From Otatea glauca (taxonomy: Eukaryota > Streptophyta > Magnoliopsida > Poales > Poaceae): a stretch of 64,000 nucleotides of DNA. The notes under the pieces are model-generated. The model did not search any database and was not told where the DNA came from. It saw only the letters and a list, made by a program, of their open reading frames with translations. Shown here piece after piece: positions 10,794 through 21,424 of this stretch. How positions within the stretch are numbered: position 1 is the first letter of the stretch; each line of letters starts with the position of its first letter. The DNA is taken from the NCBI GenBank assembly GCA_036346275.1, contig JAYEVK010000212.1, positions 214,976 to 278,975 on the forward strand, written 5' to 3'. A program made the translations under genes and the position numbers.

Positions 10794-11204
10794 GGGCCTG
10801 TTTAAGGGTTTTGCTTCTGCTTTGGGCCAAAAGCTCCCCCAACAACATGGCTGCAAAGCAGCTGGGAAGCTAAGCCACAACAGAAGCACCTTCAAAAGCT
10901 GCAGCTGTTGAGGAGGAGCTTTTTAGCTATGCCTTCGCTTGATCACCTCCCACCTCGCTCGCTCCGCTTTCCCGGCCTCCACCACCCCGCCTTACCGCCT
11001 CCACGTCACCTCTCCACTTGGACACCGCTGTACTTCGCTATGTTGCTACCTCCCCGCTCAGTTGGCCCCCAAAAACTACATTGCAGCAGCCAGTTTGCCA
11101 AACAGCATAACAAGAAAAGCTACAGCCACCAACTACAGCTGTTATATAGCACAATAAACCAAAACCAGCTTTTTAGCCCAGCCGCAACTCTCCCAAATAG
11201 GCCC
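10794..11204. mobile_element. Tourist/PIF-type MITE with TTA target duplication
   Basis: The left end is GGGCCTGTTTAAGGG; the right end, reversed, is GGGCCTATTTGGGAG. Both sides are flanked by TTA (10791-10793 and 11205-11207), the three-base duplication of PIF/Harbinger. Length 411 bp, without transposase. The middle (10905-11090) is unusually GC-rich. Confidence 0.75.
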
Positions 11205-11348
11205 TTAGTAAGATTTGTCGACTCATAAGAGATGCTGGAACCTAAGCTTTATCGGCTATTCTGACTCCTGATGAGCTACATGCATACGGAATGGAACGTA
11301 TAAATTTAGCAAAAATGCCAATAGAGTATACCGGATACATCTTCTTGG

Positions 11349-11530
11349 GGGATTTTTTTTAAACAATATATCTTTAATAAACAATTACAGAAATAATATA
11401 CCAAAAAAATACCACTTTACCCACCTGTCGTAGTTTCAAATTGCGATTACTCTCTGTCGCAATTCTAAATTGCGACAGAGAGTCTGTCGCAGTTGTCTCT
11501 GTCGCAATTTGGAATTGCGACTGAGTCCAT
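11349..11530. repeat. Left terminal inverted repeat of the MULE
   Basis: Pairs with 18655-18865. The inner part carries palindromic words of the type CTGTCGCAATT-N-AATTGCGACAG repeated two or three times, so a single strand could form several small hairpins within the terminal repeat. Confidence 0.8.
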
Positions 11531-11909
11531 GAAATTTACAATTTTACAGCTCAAATTAGGGTCCAACAAATGCAAAAAATTCATATTTGTGAGTGATAAT
11601 TCATGTATTTGACAGTTCAAACTAGAGTCCAATAAATTCAAAAAAATTCTTATTTGTCAGTGATAATTAATGTTGTATTGGACAAAAAATTTTATTAGAC
11701 TAAATTTTGTGACAAAAAATCGGGATTCGTTCTTCGCCATATTTCCAAATTTGACGACAATTGATAGTAAAATATTCAAAATATTGAGTAAAACCTGATA
11801 TTGATATTGCAAAGTGCAGGACTAAGCCACAAACAGGGATAGAACATAGGTACATGCCTTAGGGAATTTATAAAACCGGGATACAACATAAGTCACAAAA
11901 CCATACATT

Positions 11910-12775
11910 CTATGGCCTAGGTGGCATGAAATCGTCATCATCATCGTCATTTGTATGGTTAGAAGCTAGCCCACCTCTAGTGCTAGTTGAACGTCCTCTT
12001 GTATTGTTTCTTGAACGGTCTGCTGTGGTAGTGCTTGAACGGCCAACTGTGGTAGTGCTTGAATGGCCTATTTTGGTAGTGCTCGAACATCGAAGTCTAG
12101 GTGATACGAAATCGTCATCGTTATTTGCATAGTTAGGAGCAAGGCCCCCTCCGGTGGTGGTTGAACGTCCTCTTAAACTTGCTGCTGCAGCAGTACTGTG
12201 TCGATCTCTACCCCTCCAGTTAGATCCTGTTATGTATCTTCTACACGAACCAGGCATCACACCCCCGCCGAAGAGCATATACATCACTAAGAATTCTGGG
12301 ATATCTTTGTTCAGCAACTCTTCATCCTTTGGGAATGACTAACACACAAGACGAGCATACGAAGTAGTGAACTTATGTATAATGGTAAAAGATTAGTAAG
12401 GTGAACAATTATAAAATAACTAACCTTAATATGCTCTACATACCAATCGGGTAGTATCAGTACCGTGTTAGATCTTCTAGAGAAACCTATAGTAGAAGGG
12501 TGGTCGGTTAATTCACATACCCTGAAATACTTTTGACGCCACCATTGCAAGTGCGCCTTGAGGTCGTCAGAGGTCACAAGGTTCAGGCAAGAGGTTGTCA
12601 CGTTATGCCTCCGTAATGTCGGATGCCACTCTTGCAATTTGGACACTACTTTACTTAGATTCTCCTCCTTGAATGGATCATCCTTCCCACCACATGTAAC
12701 CTTCAACATGTAATGAAGGGCTACAGTGCTCATATCTGGTGTCCAGGAGAATGCTCTGCTAGAGGATGCAACCAT
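11910..12775 (-). CDS. Myb/SANT-like DNA-binding protein carried by the MULE, intact
   Basis: Two exons: 12775-12425 (117 codons) and 12338-11910 (142 codons plus stop), joined in phase by a GT/AG intron. The predicted protein is 259 aa. Residues about 8-117 resemble the plant Myb/SANT-like domain found in Harbinger ORF1 and L10-interacting MYB proteins: FSWTPDMS, then a helical region, then AHLQWWRQKYFRVCEL, then TVLILPDWYVEHIK. Exon 2 continues with SFPKDEELLNKDIPEF, the usual following block, and a low-complexity Ser/Thr/Arg plus poly-Asp tail. No stop or frameshift is seen, unlike the neighbouring transposase. The likely role, by family only, is DNA binding, perhaps to element ends or a host site. 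A TATA box lies close upstream. Confidence 0.7.
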
Positions 12776-12820
12776 GGTGAAGTGTGAGTGGGAGTTGTGG
12801 ATGTGTGGCTGCGGTCTGGC

Positions 12821-12828
12821 CTTTTATA
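12821..12828 (-). promoter_or_regulatory. TATA box of the Myb/SANT-like gene
   Basis: TATAAAAG on the minus strand, about 46 bp upstream of the ATG at 12775, with a short C/A-rich leader between. A perfect plant TATA consensus. Confidence 0.65.
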
Positions 12829-13623
12829 GACTCGAAGGGGTGGTGTATGGATTAAGTGTTGGAAAGTAAGATTGAAACATACAAACGGATAGCAAAATGC
12901 CAGAGTGTGTAGCCAAGTAGGGCTGAAAGGCAGTCATGCACGCAAGGTGTCAGCACTGACAAAATGTACTGTACAATAAGTGATCAATTCGGAGTTAAAA
13001 GTAGGCAGTGAGTAGTCACGTCGAAGCACATCTGCAAAACCCTTCCGTGCATGAGAAAGCGTAGAGGTCTGACAAAGCTATAGGTATATAGTGTTGTCAA
13101 ATCATCCTAACAAAGCTACAGGTATAGTGTTGTCAAATCGACCTGAAAAAGTTTTAAACATTAGGCCCGTGAGTTGGCTAATCGCGCTTAAAAAACTGCT
13201 GCATGGTCGTCAGCTCCATCAAAGATTGAAGTGTTTTGGAATCTGCGCATGTAGTGATTGTTTAGGGTGTTTGTTTTGGCAGGATTGAGATGCAAAGCAA
13301 GTTTTAAATATGATCTTTTTGCATATTATGGTAGTACATATATGAAAGGGTGTTTTGGGGCTATTACTCTATAATTTTTCATGTAAACATGTTATTTTAC
13401 GGGCTACTAAAAAGGCTTAAGTGATTAAAACCTAATAGAAGATAACTTATGAAAACAAAATATCATAGCTGAATGTTACATAATGTGAGGAAGTAAAGCA
13501 TCATATTGTGTTTAGTACATCATGTATGGAAGGAAAAAACTAACTGGGGACCCTGCGGCGATGCTACTCCTCGTGTGGTCCTAGGCTTCCTACGGCGCTG
13601 CACATGCCCAAAGGGATACGTCG
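12829..13623. other. MULE internal non-coding spacer
   Basis: Separates the Myb/SANT-like gene from the plant-mobile-domain gene. The sequences around 13085 and 13115 are short near-duplicates (TGTTGTCAAAT). No gene seen. Confidence 0.5.
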
Positions 13624-14993
13624 CTAGTCAGGGGCTTGCCCACAAATACTCCTAGCAGGCCGTACTAGTGCTGTCGGAGTAGCGAAGGCGTCCTGTGACG
13701 GCTGAGTCGGGCCGGGCGCGTCTGCGAGCTGAGAGGGTCCAAGGACCACACCCGTGGACTGCTGGTAGGGATCTACTAAGTAGTCCAAGTAGGTATCATC
13801 GAGAGGAGAGAAGTCCGCAGAGGTGCTCGCACTCTGGTCAGATACTGAATCGGCCGCTGTTGATGAAATTTTCATGTTAGTACATCGCATAATATAAAGA
13901 GCATAATATATAAAAGGAGACCATGTGGTGTACCTGCAATCATGTGGACGTACGGCGCGGAACGCTGCTAGCTAGATCCCCCTGGCAAGTCCGGAGGGGG
14001 CCGTCCGCATGTGTGATGTCCCAGCTGAGGCACATCCGTGAACCTGTAGGACGTCGTCGTCTCTAGGCCTCCTACAGGACGTAAGCTAGACGATGCGTGC
14101 GGCACTCTGGCGTACACGCTGCAACGCCCCTCTCAAGAAGTCCATCGTGACCTCGAGCCACGTTAGTTGCAGGATCTCCTCAATGTCAGCGTCTGTGATC
14201 GACCTAGTGTACTGGATCATATGCTTGTCGACGGTGTCCCCATGAGACGAGGAGAATAAGACCCAGCCGAAGAGCCACAGCAGGTACGCCTCGAAGTGGC
14301 GACTAACAACGTACTCCTCTGCTCCATCTGCCATCCTCTCGGGCTGCACAAAGTAATGGCCAGTTTCACAACTGTAAGAGATACAAAAAATAAAATGTAG
14401 ACAAAGTTAATATCACTTACTTAGAACTGTATCAGCCACTTCAGTGGATAGCACATCCGCAAACCGGGCTAGGAGCTCCGTCCGCCACTCCGGGTGGATA
14501 TCGTGAGGCACTACCGCATCCCCAATGCAAGGTAGGACTAGAAGGTAGCTCACGTCCTCCAGTGTCGACGCCACCTCCCCACACGGAAGGTGAAACGTGT
14601 GCGTCTCCGGTCTCCAGCGATCTACCAAAGCGTTAAGCAAGCTCTTGTCATACGGGAACCTCCTAGAGGCACCACGCCTATCCTGCTCATCGACGGCAGC
14701 CACCTCCACCATCCGTGCTATAGGCAGTAACCCTACCGCTCTCAGCCTGCAGGAAAACATTATACCAGCTATTGGTTCGAACGTACAATGTATAGTAAGG
14801 GAAGTATGGGAAAAGTGCACGAACCTGAGAATCCATCGCGGGTCGACCCGCTATGCTCTCATCGGGGTCCGCAAGTGAATGGCACTAAGCTCGAACGGTG
14901 GCTACCCGTCTGGAGGTGGCAAGGTGGCCAACGACTCCGATAAGTCGCGTCAATCACTGCGTCCAACAACTCGTACTCCTTGACGTTCGCCAT
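13624..14993 (-). pseudogene. Plant mobile domain (PMD/MAIN-like) gene in the MULE
   Basis: Minus-strand exons read ELSAIHLRTPMRA-stop-RVDPRWIL, then after an intron LRAVGLLPIARMVE, FPYDKSLLNALVDRWRPETH and TFHLPCGEVASTLEDVSYLL, then RHFEAYLLWLFGWVLFSSSH with GDTVDKHMIQYTRSI, and finally an Asp/Ser/Pro-rich tail ending at 13624. These are the hallmark blocks of the plant mobile domain, which is known to travel with MULEs and also exists as host MAIN genes. An in-frame TAG interrupts the first exon near 14856, and some inter-exon joints are uncertain, so I call it damaged. The 14993 start is only the first ATG available upstream. Confidence 0.7.
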
Positions 14994-15330
14994 ACCTGCA
15001 ATTGAATAAAACAACGTTAGTACGAAATCAAATACACAATAAAACTGAATGCAATAATTACAAATAGAATTTCAATACAATAAAGGGATTATACATTAAA
15101 ATCCATGAACGCTAACACCTTTTAAATCCATACATGCATCACACATAAAAATTCGAACCAAATAGAATACAATAATAACACATCCAACATCCATACATGC
15201 ATTACATATAGGAATTTGACATATCACATTGACATACGAGTAAACTCATTCAATTTCATATGCAAAATCCATACAACATTGTCACGGCTTCTGAACTGTC
15301 AGGCAATACTTGAAAGAGTGTCATGTCTCC
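14994..15330. other. MULE internal AT-rich spacer
   Basis: Contains near-repeats of CATCCATACATGCAT(T/C)ACA at about 15128 and 15188. No gene. Confidence 0.4.
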
Positions 15331-17800
15331 TTACAAACTGAACATTTCTTCACACGATGCCCGCTTTCTGCAGCGTCCATGTCGTTCCTTATACGTCTTG
15401 TTTGTCATCACCCTACGCCCTTCAGCCTGCTAACATCAGGAACCCACCGTGTATCCTCCCATCTGTGATGCTCCGTGAACAAACCCACCACACGAAAGCC
15501 GCAAATTTCATCGCTCGAAGTTGTCGTCACCGCTTCTCTATTGAAGAATTTTGACAAGAATATACCTGGATCCATACGGATTGTTGAGTAGAAAGCCATT
15601 ACGTGTGAGCATGGCTTGTGTAAGAGACGAGGTTTGTTGCAATTGCAGATACATGTTTACCGAAGTAGAATGCATTCATGAGCAACTTTACACCGGTTCG
15701 TCCCACGATCGGCTTTCTTTTTATACAGTACCTCGAAAATAAGCTCCCTCGTGCCCATCTTCAATGCTCTATGCATCTCCCCTTTTTTCCTTTCTCCTCC
15801 ATGTACGTACAGATGACCTCAGAGTATTTCACATCAGGGTTACTCATACGGATTAATGCTCTAACATGGCGATCCACAAAGTACTTCGCAATACCATGAA
15901 GAACACCCTCCACTATAGCAACAAGAGGAAGGGGTTTCAGGCCTCGCATGACCCAATTGTAAACCTCAGCCAAATTTGTCGTCATAACCCCATACCAGGC
16001 ACCATCTGTGTCATAAAGCAATGCCCATTTCTCCCTAGGCTCATGATCTATCCATTAGGAGAAGTATTTCGTGGATCTTCTATTCTTCCGGAACAAATGT
16101 GGAGGGTCCGTGGGTAACATTTTTAGCGCTACTGGGGCCTCCTCTGTGTTGGGCATTGGCCCCTTTGCAGCCTCCGCTGTATGCCTTGATGTCAGCTCAT
16201 CTAACTTCTTCCACAGTGCATCAAATTTTCTCTGTTGGTTCTGGTCGCACAACCTCTTAAAAAGCTTTGTAAGGTCGTTATTCTTAAATTGTTTACAGAA
16301 GTTAGCACTCATGTGTCGCTTGCACCACCTATTTCGCAAATCAGGGCATGGATGTGTTTCTTCAGCACCTTTCTGCAACTGTATGATCGCTTTTAACAGC
16401 CCGGGATGCCGATCATGTATAACACACACTCCAGGCCGTTGATCCATGACACTGGCTTTCACGTTCATTAGAAATCAGAGCCAGCTTTCTGTGTTCTCAC
16501 CCTCCACAAATGCGACCTCTACTGGAACAACCTGATTATTGCCATCTACTCCTATGGTAGTCAATATCTGGCCTTTATACTTTTCAGTCAAGAATGTCCC
16601 ATCCACATATAACAACGGACGACAATGCCTAAACGCGTTGACACATGCACCGAAAGCAAAAAATGCTTGCTTCAATACCATCTTCCCAGGGAAGTACTGC
16701 GAGGGCCACTCACAAATATCGATATAAGTTCCAGGATTTTTTCCTTGATCACCTCAAGCATACCTGGTAGGTTCTAATATGAGTCTTCGTACGTACCAAA
16801 TCTAGTTTCCAATGCCTTCTGCTTCGCTCTCCATGCTTTCGCATAGCTTACGATGTACTAAAACCTCTGCTAATGCAAGTATGATGGCACGTGGCTCTAA
16901 ATGCAGGTTGCCCACAATCTCACCATACATTGCATTTGTAACAAAACCTGAAGATATGTTTCTATGCGATTGGGTAGACTCCGTCAGCACGCATGTGTGT
17001 GGGACGACTATAGAACACTTCCAAATAGTATCCCACTTAGGCTGGTACGAATGCACACACCATGCACAACTCTCCATCTGGCATCTGATATCATACACCC
17101 GCTGGTCTGATTTCGCAACCTTAAAGGTTCTACGAAGCGACACTGCCCATGCTATCACTGCTTCCTGAACCCAAGCGTATTCTTGTAAAAAATATCTTGC
17201 CTCACTTCATTCTGATCCAACTGCCATGCGAAGTGTTCACTCTCGTTGACCACCAATCTATCAAACTGACATGCATCCCACTCCGCAGGGAAATGCTCTT
17301 CATCGTCTTCGTCGTTACTCAAATCCTCATATTCCTAACTTTCCACCTCCATCGCTTCAACCAACGATTCAATATTTTCTCCCTCGTCTGCCGCACCCAA
17401 AGGTACCTGAACATCTTGCATTGGAACATCAACTTCCTCGCCTCGCACACCCTCATGACTCGAGCTGACATCTTGCCTCACTAAGCGTTCTCCAGTTCGA
17501 CTGCTCTCCCTAACTTCCTTCGATTCATCACCAACAACCTCCTCCTGCGTCGTGTGGTCAGCATTGGTTTCTCAAATGCTTGCGTCAACAACACTAATGG
17601 ACAACTATTCTCAGCTGCCAATCTTACATATGAGCTCCAGCACTTCGGCCCCTTCAGTTCTACTAACTCCTAGTACGTGCAATCCCGTCTCCGAGACCAT
17701 ACTCCGTGCAGCTTGAGGTCATGCAATTTACTATCCAATGAGAACATGTGGTACAACCATCTGTTAACCGTGCCCTACGAACGCTCACCAGCACGTGTCA
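15330..17800 (-). pseudogene. MURA-type MULE transposase, broken
   Basis: Minus strand. From N to C: an acidic N-terminal region (17.5-17.2 kb: NIESLVEAMEVES, DEDDEEHFPAEWD); a zinc-binding DNA-binding block (VYDIRCQMESCAWCVHSY) ending in PHTCVL; the catalytic domain with LLYVDGTFLTEKYKGQILTT and VIHDRHPGLLKAI; the conserved block YGVMTTNLAEVYNWVMRGL; a SWIM zinc finger near 15.6 kb (CNCNKPRLLHKPCSHV); and a C-terminal RRIRNDMDAAESG plus Cys knuckle. Damage: at least one frameshift near 17190, TGA for the Trp after ESWL (16475), TAA at 16055 and another TGA near 15761. It cannot make a full transposase. Confidence 0.85.
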
Positions 17801-18654
17801 GGCCATCCATGACACTTGGAAAATGACTAAGTTCGACCCCTTATGCACGCATCTGCGGAACCCCTTCTTCGTAGTGTATTTTAAATTCTACTCGTTCGTC
17901 CATACATATCAAAATATTTCATGAATTTTATTTGGTCACCAAATTCTAAATTAAAACAACGATAAAATTACTAAGTTCCACCCCTTGTGCACTCATCTGC
18001 GGAACCCCTTCTTCATAGTGTAATTGTCTGAATTATTTGAGATGTTTGTCTTCAGCACGAACAATCTGCACTTGATTTTTACTACTATGGGCCTTTAATG
18101 TTTTATATTGAACAATATCTTACTACTCCCAACGCCCATCCTAGAAATCCTGAGTCCTCTACTCTAATCCCCCCTCACTTCGAAAAATATTTGCTACGGA
18201 TGTTGTACGGTGGGAATGGCAAATTATGTCCTTCCAGTTGCGAGTCTAGACGTCTAAATTTAAATAAACTATTGCTAGTCTAGATGTCTAAATCATAAAT
18301 TTAAATAAACTATTGCGAGTCTACATATCTAATTAATCACTATATCGTCTTTCTAAATATTTATTGCTCTACAAAACTAAGTACTTACCAATCTATTTTA
18401 TTTGGTCACTAAATTTTAAATTAAAACAACGAAAAATATTTACCTCAACCCTAGACGAATCTCCTCTCTTCCTCCTCTCTTTTTCTCCGGCGAGCGCTCT
18501 CTCCTCTCCTCTCCGCTCGGCTGCGCTCTCTCCTCTTCTTCCTCCTTCTCTTCCTCTTCCTCCTCTCCTCCTCCTCTTCTTCCTCTCTTTTCTCTGGCGC
18601 TCGGCTCGGCTGCTTCTCTCGGTGAAAATGAGGCCTCGGGGCCGTTTTTTTACA
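17801..18654. repeat. MULE subterminal region with internal repeats and pyrimidine tract
   Basis: Two copies of a block with ATCTGCGGAACCCCTTCTTC (about 17850 and 17995). Two copies of ATTTTATTTGGTCAC followed by AAATTAAAACAACGA (about 17937 and 18398). Two to three copies of AGTCTA-GTCTAAAT-AAATAAACTATTGC (18240-18320). Positions 18450-18625 are an almost pure C/T tract on the plus strand, like a 5' leader, ending in an ATG that opens no recognisable gene. Confidence 0.55.
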
Positions 18655-18865
18655 GCCTCTGTCGCAATTCCAAATTGCAACATACAGAGAGTCTGTCGCA
18701 ATTTGGAATTGCGACAAAGACCTGTAGCGTCCTTTGTCGTAATTCCAAATTGCGACAGACTTTCTGTCGCAATTTGAAACTACGACATGTGTGTAAAAGT
18801 GTTTTTTTTTTTGGCATATTATTTCTGTAAATTATTTATTAAAAATATATTATTTAAAAAAAATC
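18655..18865. repeat. Right terminal inverted repeat of the MULE
   Basis: Inverted partner of 11349-11530. It holds several TGTCGCAATTTGGAATTGCGACA-like hairpin words. Confidence 0.8.
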
Positions 18866-18874
18866 TCTTCTTGA

Positions 18875-19353
18875 GTGCCAGAACAATGGGTGGCAGCAGT
18901 GCAGCACATCGTGATGCCTGGTGATCTTTTCACGAAATCACTCTTGGCGACTACTATCATGATCATGAGATTAGGGAACTAGCAAGTAGCAACATAGGTT
19001 GGGTGCTGGCAATCAGGCGAGTGGTTACCAACTAACAACTCCACAGGTTGGGATCTTTCAATTCCTCGCTAGTATTATGGTCGCGAGCTGCCCTTGCGAT
19101 CGGTCCTCACCCAATTCTTCCTTTTGTGTTGCAGTATCGTCTTCATCAGCCGATTGCCGGATTCCATGTTAGCCAATCAAGCTCAGGTAACTACCGGCAG
19201 TACGGTAGTACTAGTATTATTCGTGTAGTGACTTGAAGAACACTCGTGCTGTGACGGTCTGACGGAAGCAGTCGACGAATGCTGGAGAGACAGGTTGGTA
19301 CCGGTACTGCCGTACGACGGGGTCCGGGATCTCCGGGTCAAATTTATACCACG
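18875..19353. other. Intergenic, no gene seen
   Basis: Mixed-composition DNA without a supportable coding frame. Confidence 0.4.
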
Positions 19354-19355
19354 TA

Positions 19356-19638
19356 CTTATCCGTTCAAATATATAAGTCGTATTTTAATTTTACATAAGT
19401 ATTAAGGTTAGGTTGAAAGTGAGAAAAGTACAAAAAAAATTAACTTAGATGTCCATATTTAATTGTTTAGAAGATGAGAGATAATATTTTGTGTGGATGG
19501 TAATGAATAAATGCATATGGTTGAGAGAGAATAAATAGGGGTATATAAGGAAAGATCTCATTAAATCTATATGCAGGTCTTATATTTATGGACAAGATTA
19601 TTCAAAAAAATAAGTCTTATAAACTTAGACAGAGAGAG
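19356..19638. mobile_element. Stowaway-like MITE (degenerate)
   Basis: Flanked by TA on both sides. The left end is CTTATCCGTTCAAATATATAAG; the right end, reversed, is CTCTCTCTGTCTAAGTTTATAAG, an imperfect but recognisable Stowaway terminus pair. 283 bp, AT-rich, non-coding. Confidence 0.5.
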
Positions 19639-20878
19639 TATTTTCTTTTGACACATAGATCAAAAGATATTGAAAATGATTAGAGTATCTCTAAATATTA
19701 TCTTAAGCATCGTATTCAATGCATATATATAAAAAATATCAAGTAAATCAAAATATTTATTAGAGGTACAAAAGAACATCACACTAATTTTTGTATTACA
19801 ATATAAAATACTCTTTATATTTATAGATAAAATAATTTAAAAATACGGTATATAAACTCGAAGAGAAGGAGCGGTCATTATGGACGCGGCAATTCACGCA
19901 ATTTTTTTTTCTTTTTTCGGGCAGGCAGTTCGCTGGGGGAGGCGTGTTTTCCGGGGGGTGTGCACGGCTACGGCCACCGCCAATGCCGGCCAACATCTGC
20001 TCCCCTGGCCGGGCGCCGTTGATCACACCGTCGCTCGGAACGCGTTCGGACGCACCAGCGGCGGTGCACCTCGACCAACTCTGATCTCCGTGGTGCACCC
20101 GCTCTATAGCCTCACCGCCCACGCGCTCACGGCTCACGGGCGCAAGGCGGCAGAAGCGAAACCGCCGAGCCGAGACGTGAGACGTACCCCTGCAACCGTG
20201 GCGCACCGCGCAGCAGACAAGCTCGGTGATTTGGTCGGTCTCCGTGCTTAGATCAGTCTAGCTATAGCTCTTTTTTTTTACTACAAACGAGAAACTATGG
20301 ATCAATGTTTCGCTATATTAGCTACAAACACTATCTTCACTATATACTATAACTTATAGCTACCGATAGCTTCGCTATCCTACATAGTTACCAACGAGCC
20401 AAAATATTATGTTTATTTTGAAATCCAACATTACTTGAAGCCCAAATACATTTCTTGGAAGTCTGAGCTATAAGAAATCCTAGTAAAAAAATCTTATCTC
20501 ACCCTTTTTCAATAATCTAGCATCCATATTTTTCAGTGACTAAGTACTTGTTGTTAAGAACATTATGATATAGTTATCAGTTATGGCCTTTGACATGTAT
20601 TAACATGTTTGTTGATTCCGGACTTTGACTCATATTTTTATTAAAAAATATTAATACTTCCTAAAGTACTATGATTTTATGAAATATTTGAAGGTGACAA
20701 TATTTATTCCTAGGAGTACATGCTCTCACCACTTTGTGCCGTTGATCAATTTTAAGATGTGAGCCAACTTAGCGGGTGCCTTGGTATTGGATTCATCCAT
20801 TAGTAGCCAGGTGAGAACAAAGAAAATGCTTTTTTTTTCTTTAATTGCTGCATGCATGAAGAACCGATTTGAGGATTA
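19639..20878. other. Non-coding; GC-rich stretch of unknown origin at 19880-20250
   Basis: 19640-19870 resembles another MITE remnant. 19880-20251 has an open frame of 123 codons on the plus strand, but its product shows no motif I recognise and the opposite strand is equally open, as often happens in GC-rich DNA. The rest is AT-rich. Confidence 0.35.
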
Positions 20879-20886
20879 GGTTGAAC

Positions 20887-21213
20887 CAGGGTTCAAAAAA
20901 TCATTTCGTAGAAAATCGCTCGAAATTCAAAATTTGAAAATCGAAAATATCGAGCCAAAAATCGGTAGAAAATCGTAGAGTTTCAAAATCAAAATTTTTG
21001 AATTTGTTTTTGGAAAATTGGTGAACTAGTTGAACTTTTTTGGCGGCCGATTTTTTGAGCGATTTTTACTGATTTTCGACCGGTTTACATCGCAATTTTT
21101 TTTTTGAATTTTTTTAATTTGACCGATTTACCGAACGGCTTTTAAAGCCGAGCCACACCGATACGACTAAAAATCGCAATTTTCGACCGATTTTTGTCGA
21201 TTTTGCGAACCTG
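20887..21213. mobile_element. hAT-type MITE with 8-bp target duplication
   Basis: Ends are CAGGGTTC on the left and CAGGTTC on the right (reversed). Perfect flanking duplication GGTTGAAC at 20879-20886 and 21214-21221. The interior is rich in AAAATCG / CGATTTT words and can fold back. Related to the element at 50182. Confidence 0.75.
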
Positions 21214-21424
21214 GGTTGAACCGCTCGATTCAAAATTTAAAATGCAAACTGTACTGCTTGACAAAGTATCGAAAGCAATAAAAAACGGGTTTGTTCTTTA
21301 CAACCCAATAGGGTGCCTATGAGATCGGTTTGATCGGGGAGGCAAATCAACAGTAGATAGAAGCCGGAGAAAAGTGGGAGTACATACTCTCGTGAATATA
21401 GAATATGTATATGTATATATATAC

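Larger units (their letters stand above)
11349..18865 (-). mobile_element. 7.5-kb Mutator-like element (MULE) with three genes
   Basis: The ends are inverted copies of about 180 bp: the left GGGATTTTTTTTAAACAATA matches the reverse of the right GATTTTTTTTAAATAATA, and similarity continues through ACAGAAATAATA and GTCGTAGTTTCAAATTGCGA. The flanks are TCTTCTTGG (11340-11348) and TCTTCTTGA (18866-18874), an 8/9 match at the usual MULE duplication length. Inside, all on the minus strand, lie a MURA transposase relic, a plant-mobile-domain gene and a Myb/SANT-like gene. Confidence 0.85.

Noticed and set aside
15300..18600. CRISPR-like or phage-like repeat arrays
   Set aside because: The repeats here are MULE subterminal repeats in a plant genome; no spacer-repeat regularity.
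18450..18625. Pyrimidine tract and following ATG as the start of a captured host gene
   Set aside because: The tract looks like a leader, but the frame after the ATG runs into the MULE terminal palindromes and encodes nothing recognisable.
19880..20251. Open frame of 123 codons in a GC-rich patch
   Set aside because: No recognisable domain, opposite strand equally open, no splice or promoter support.
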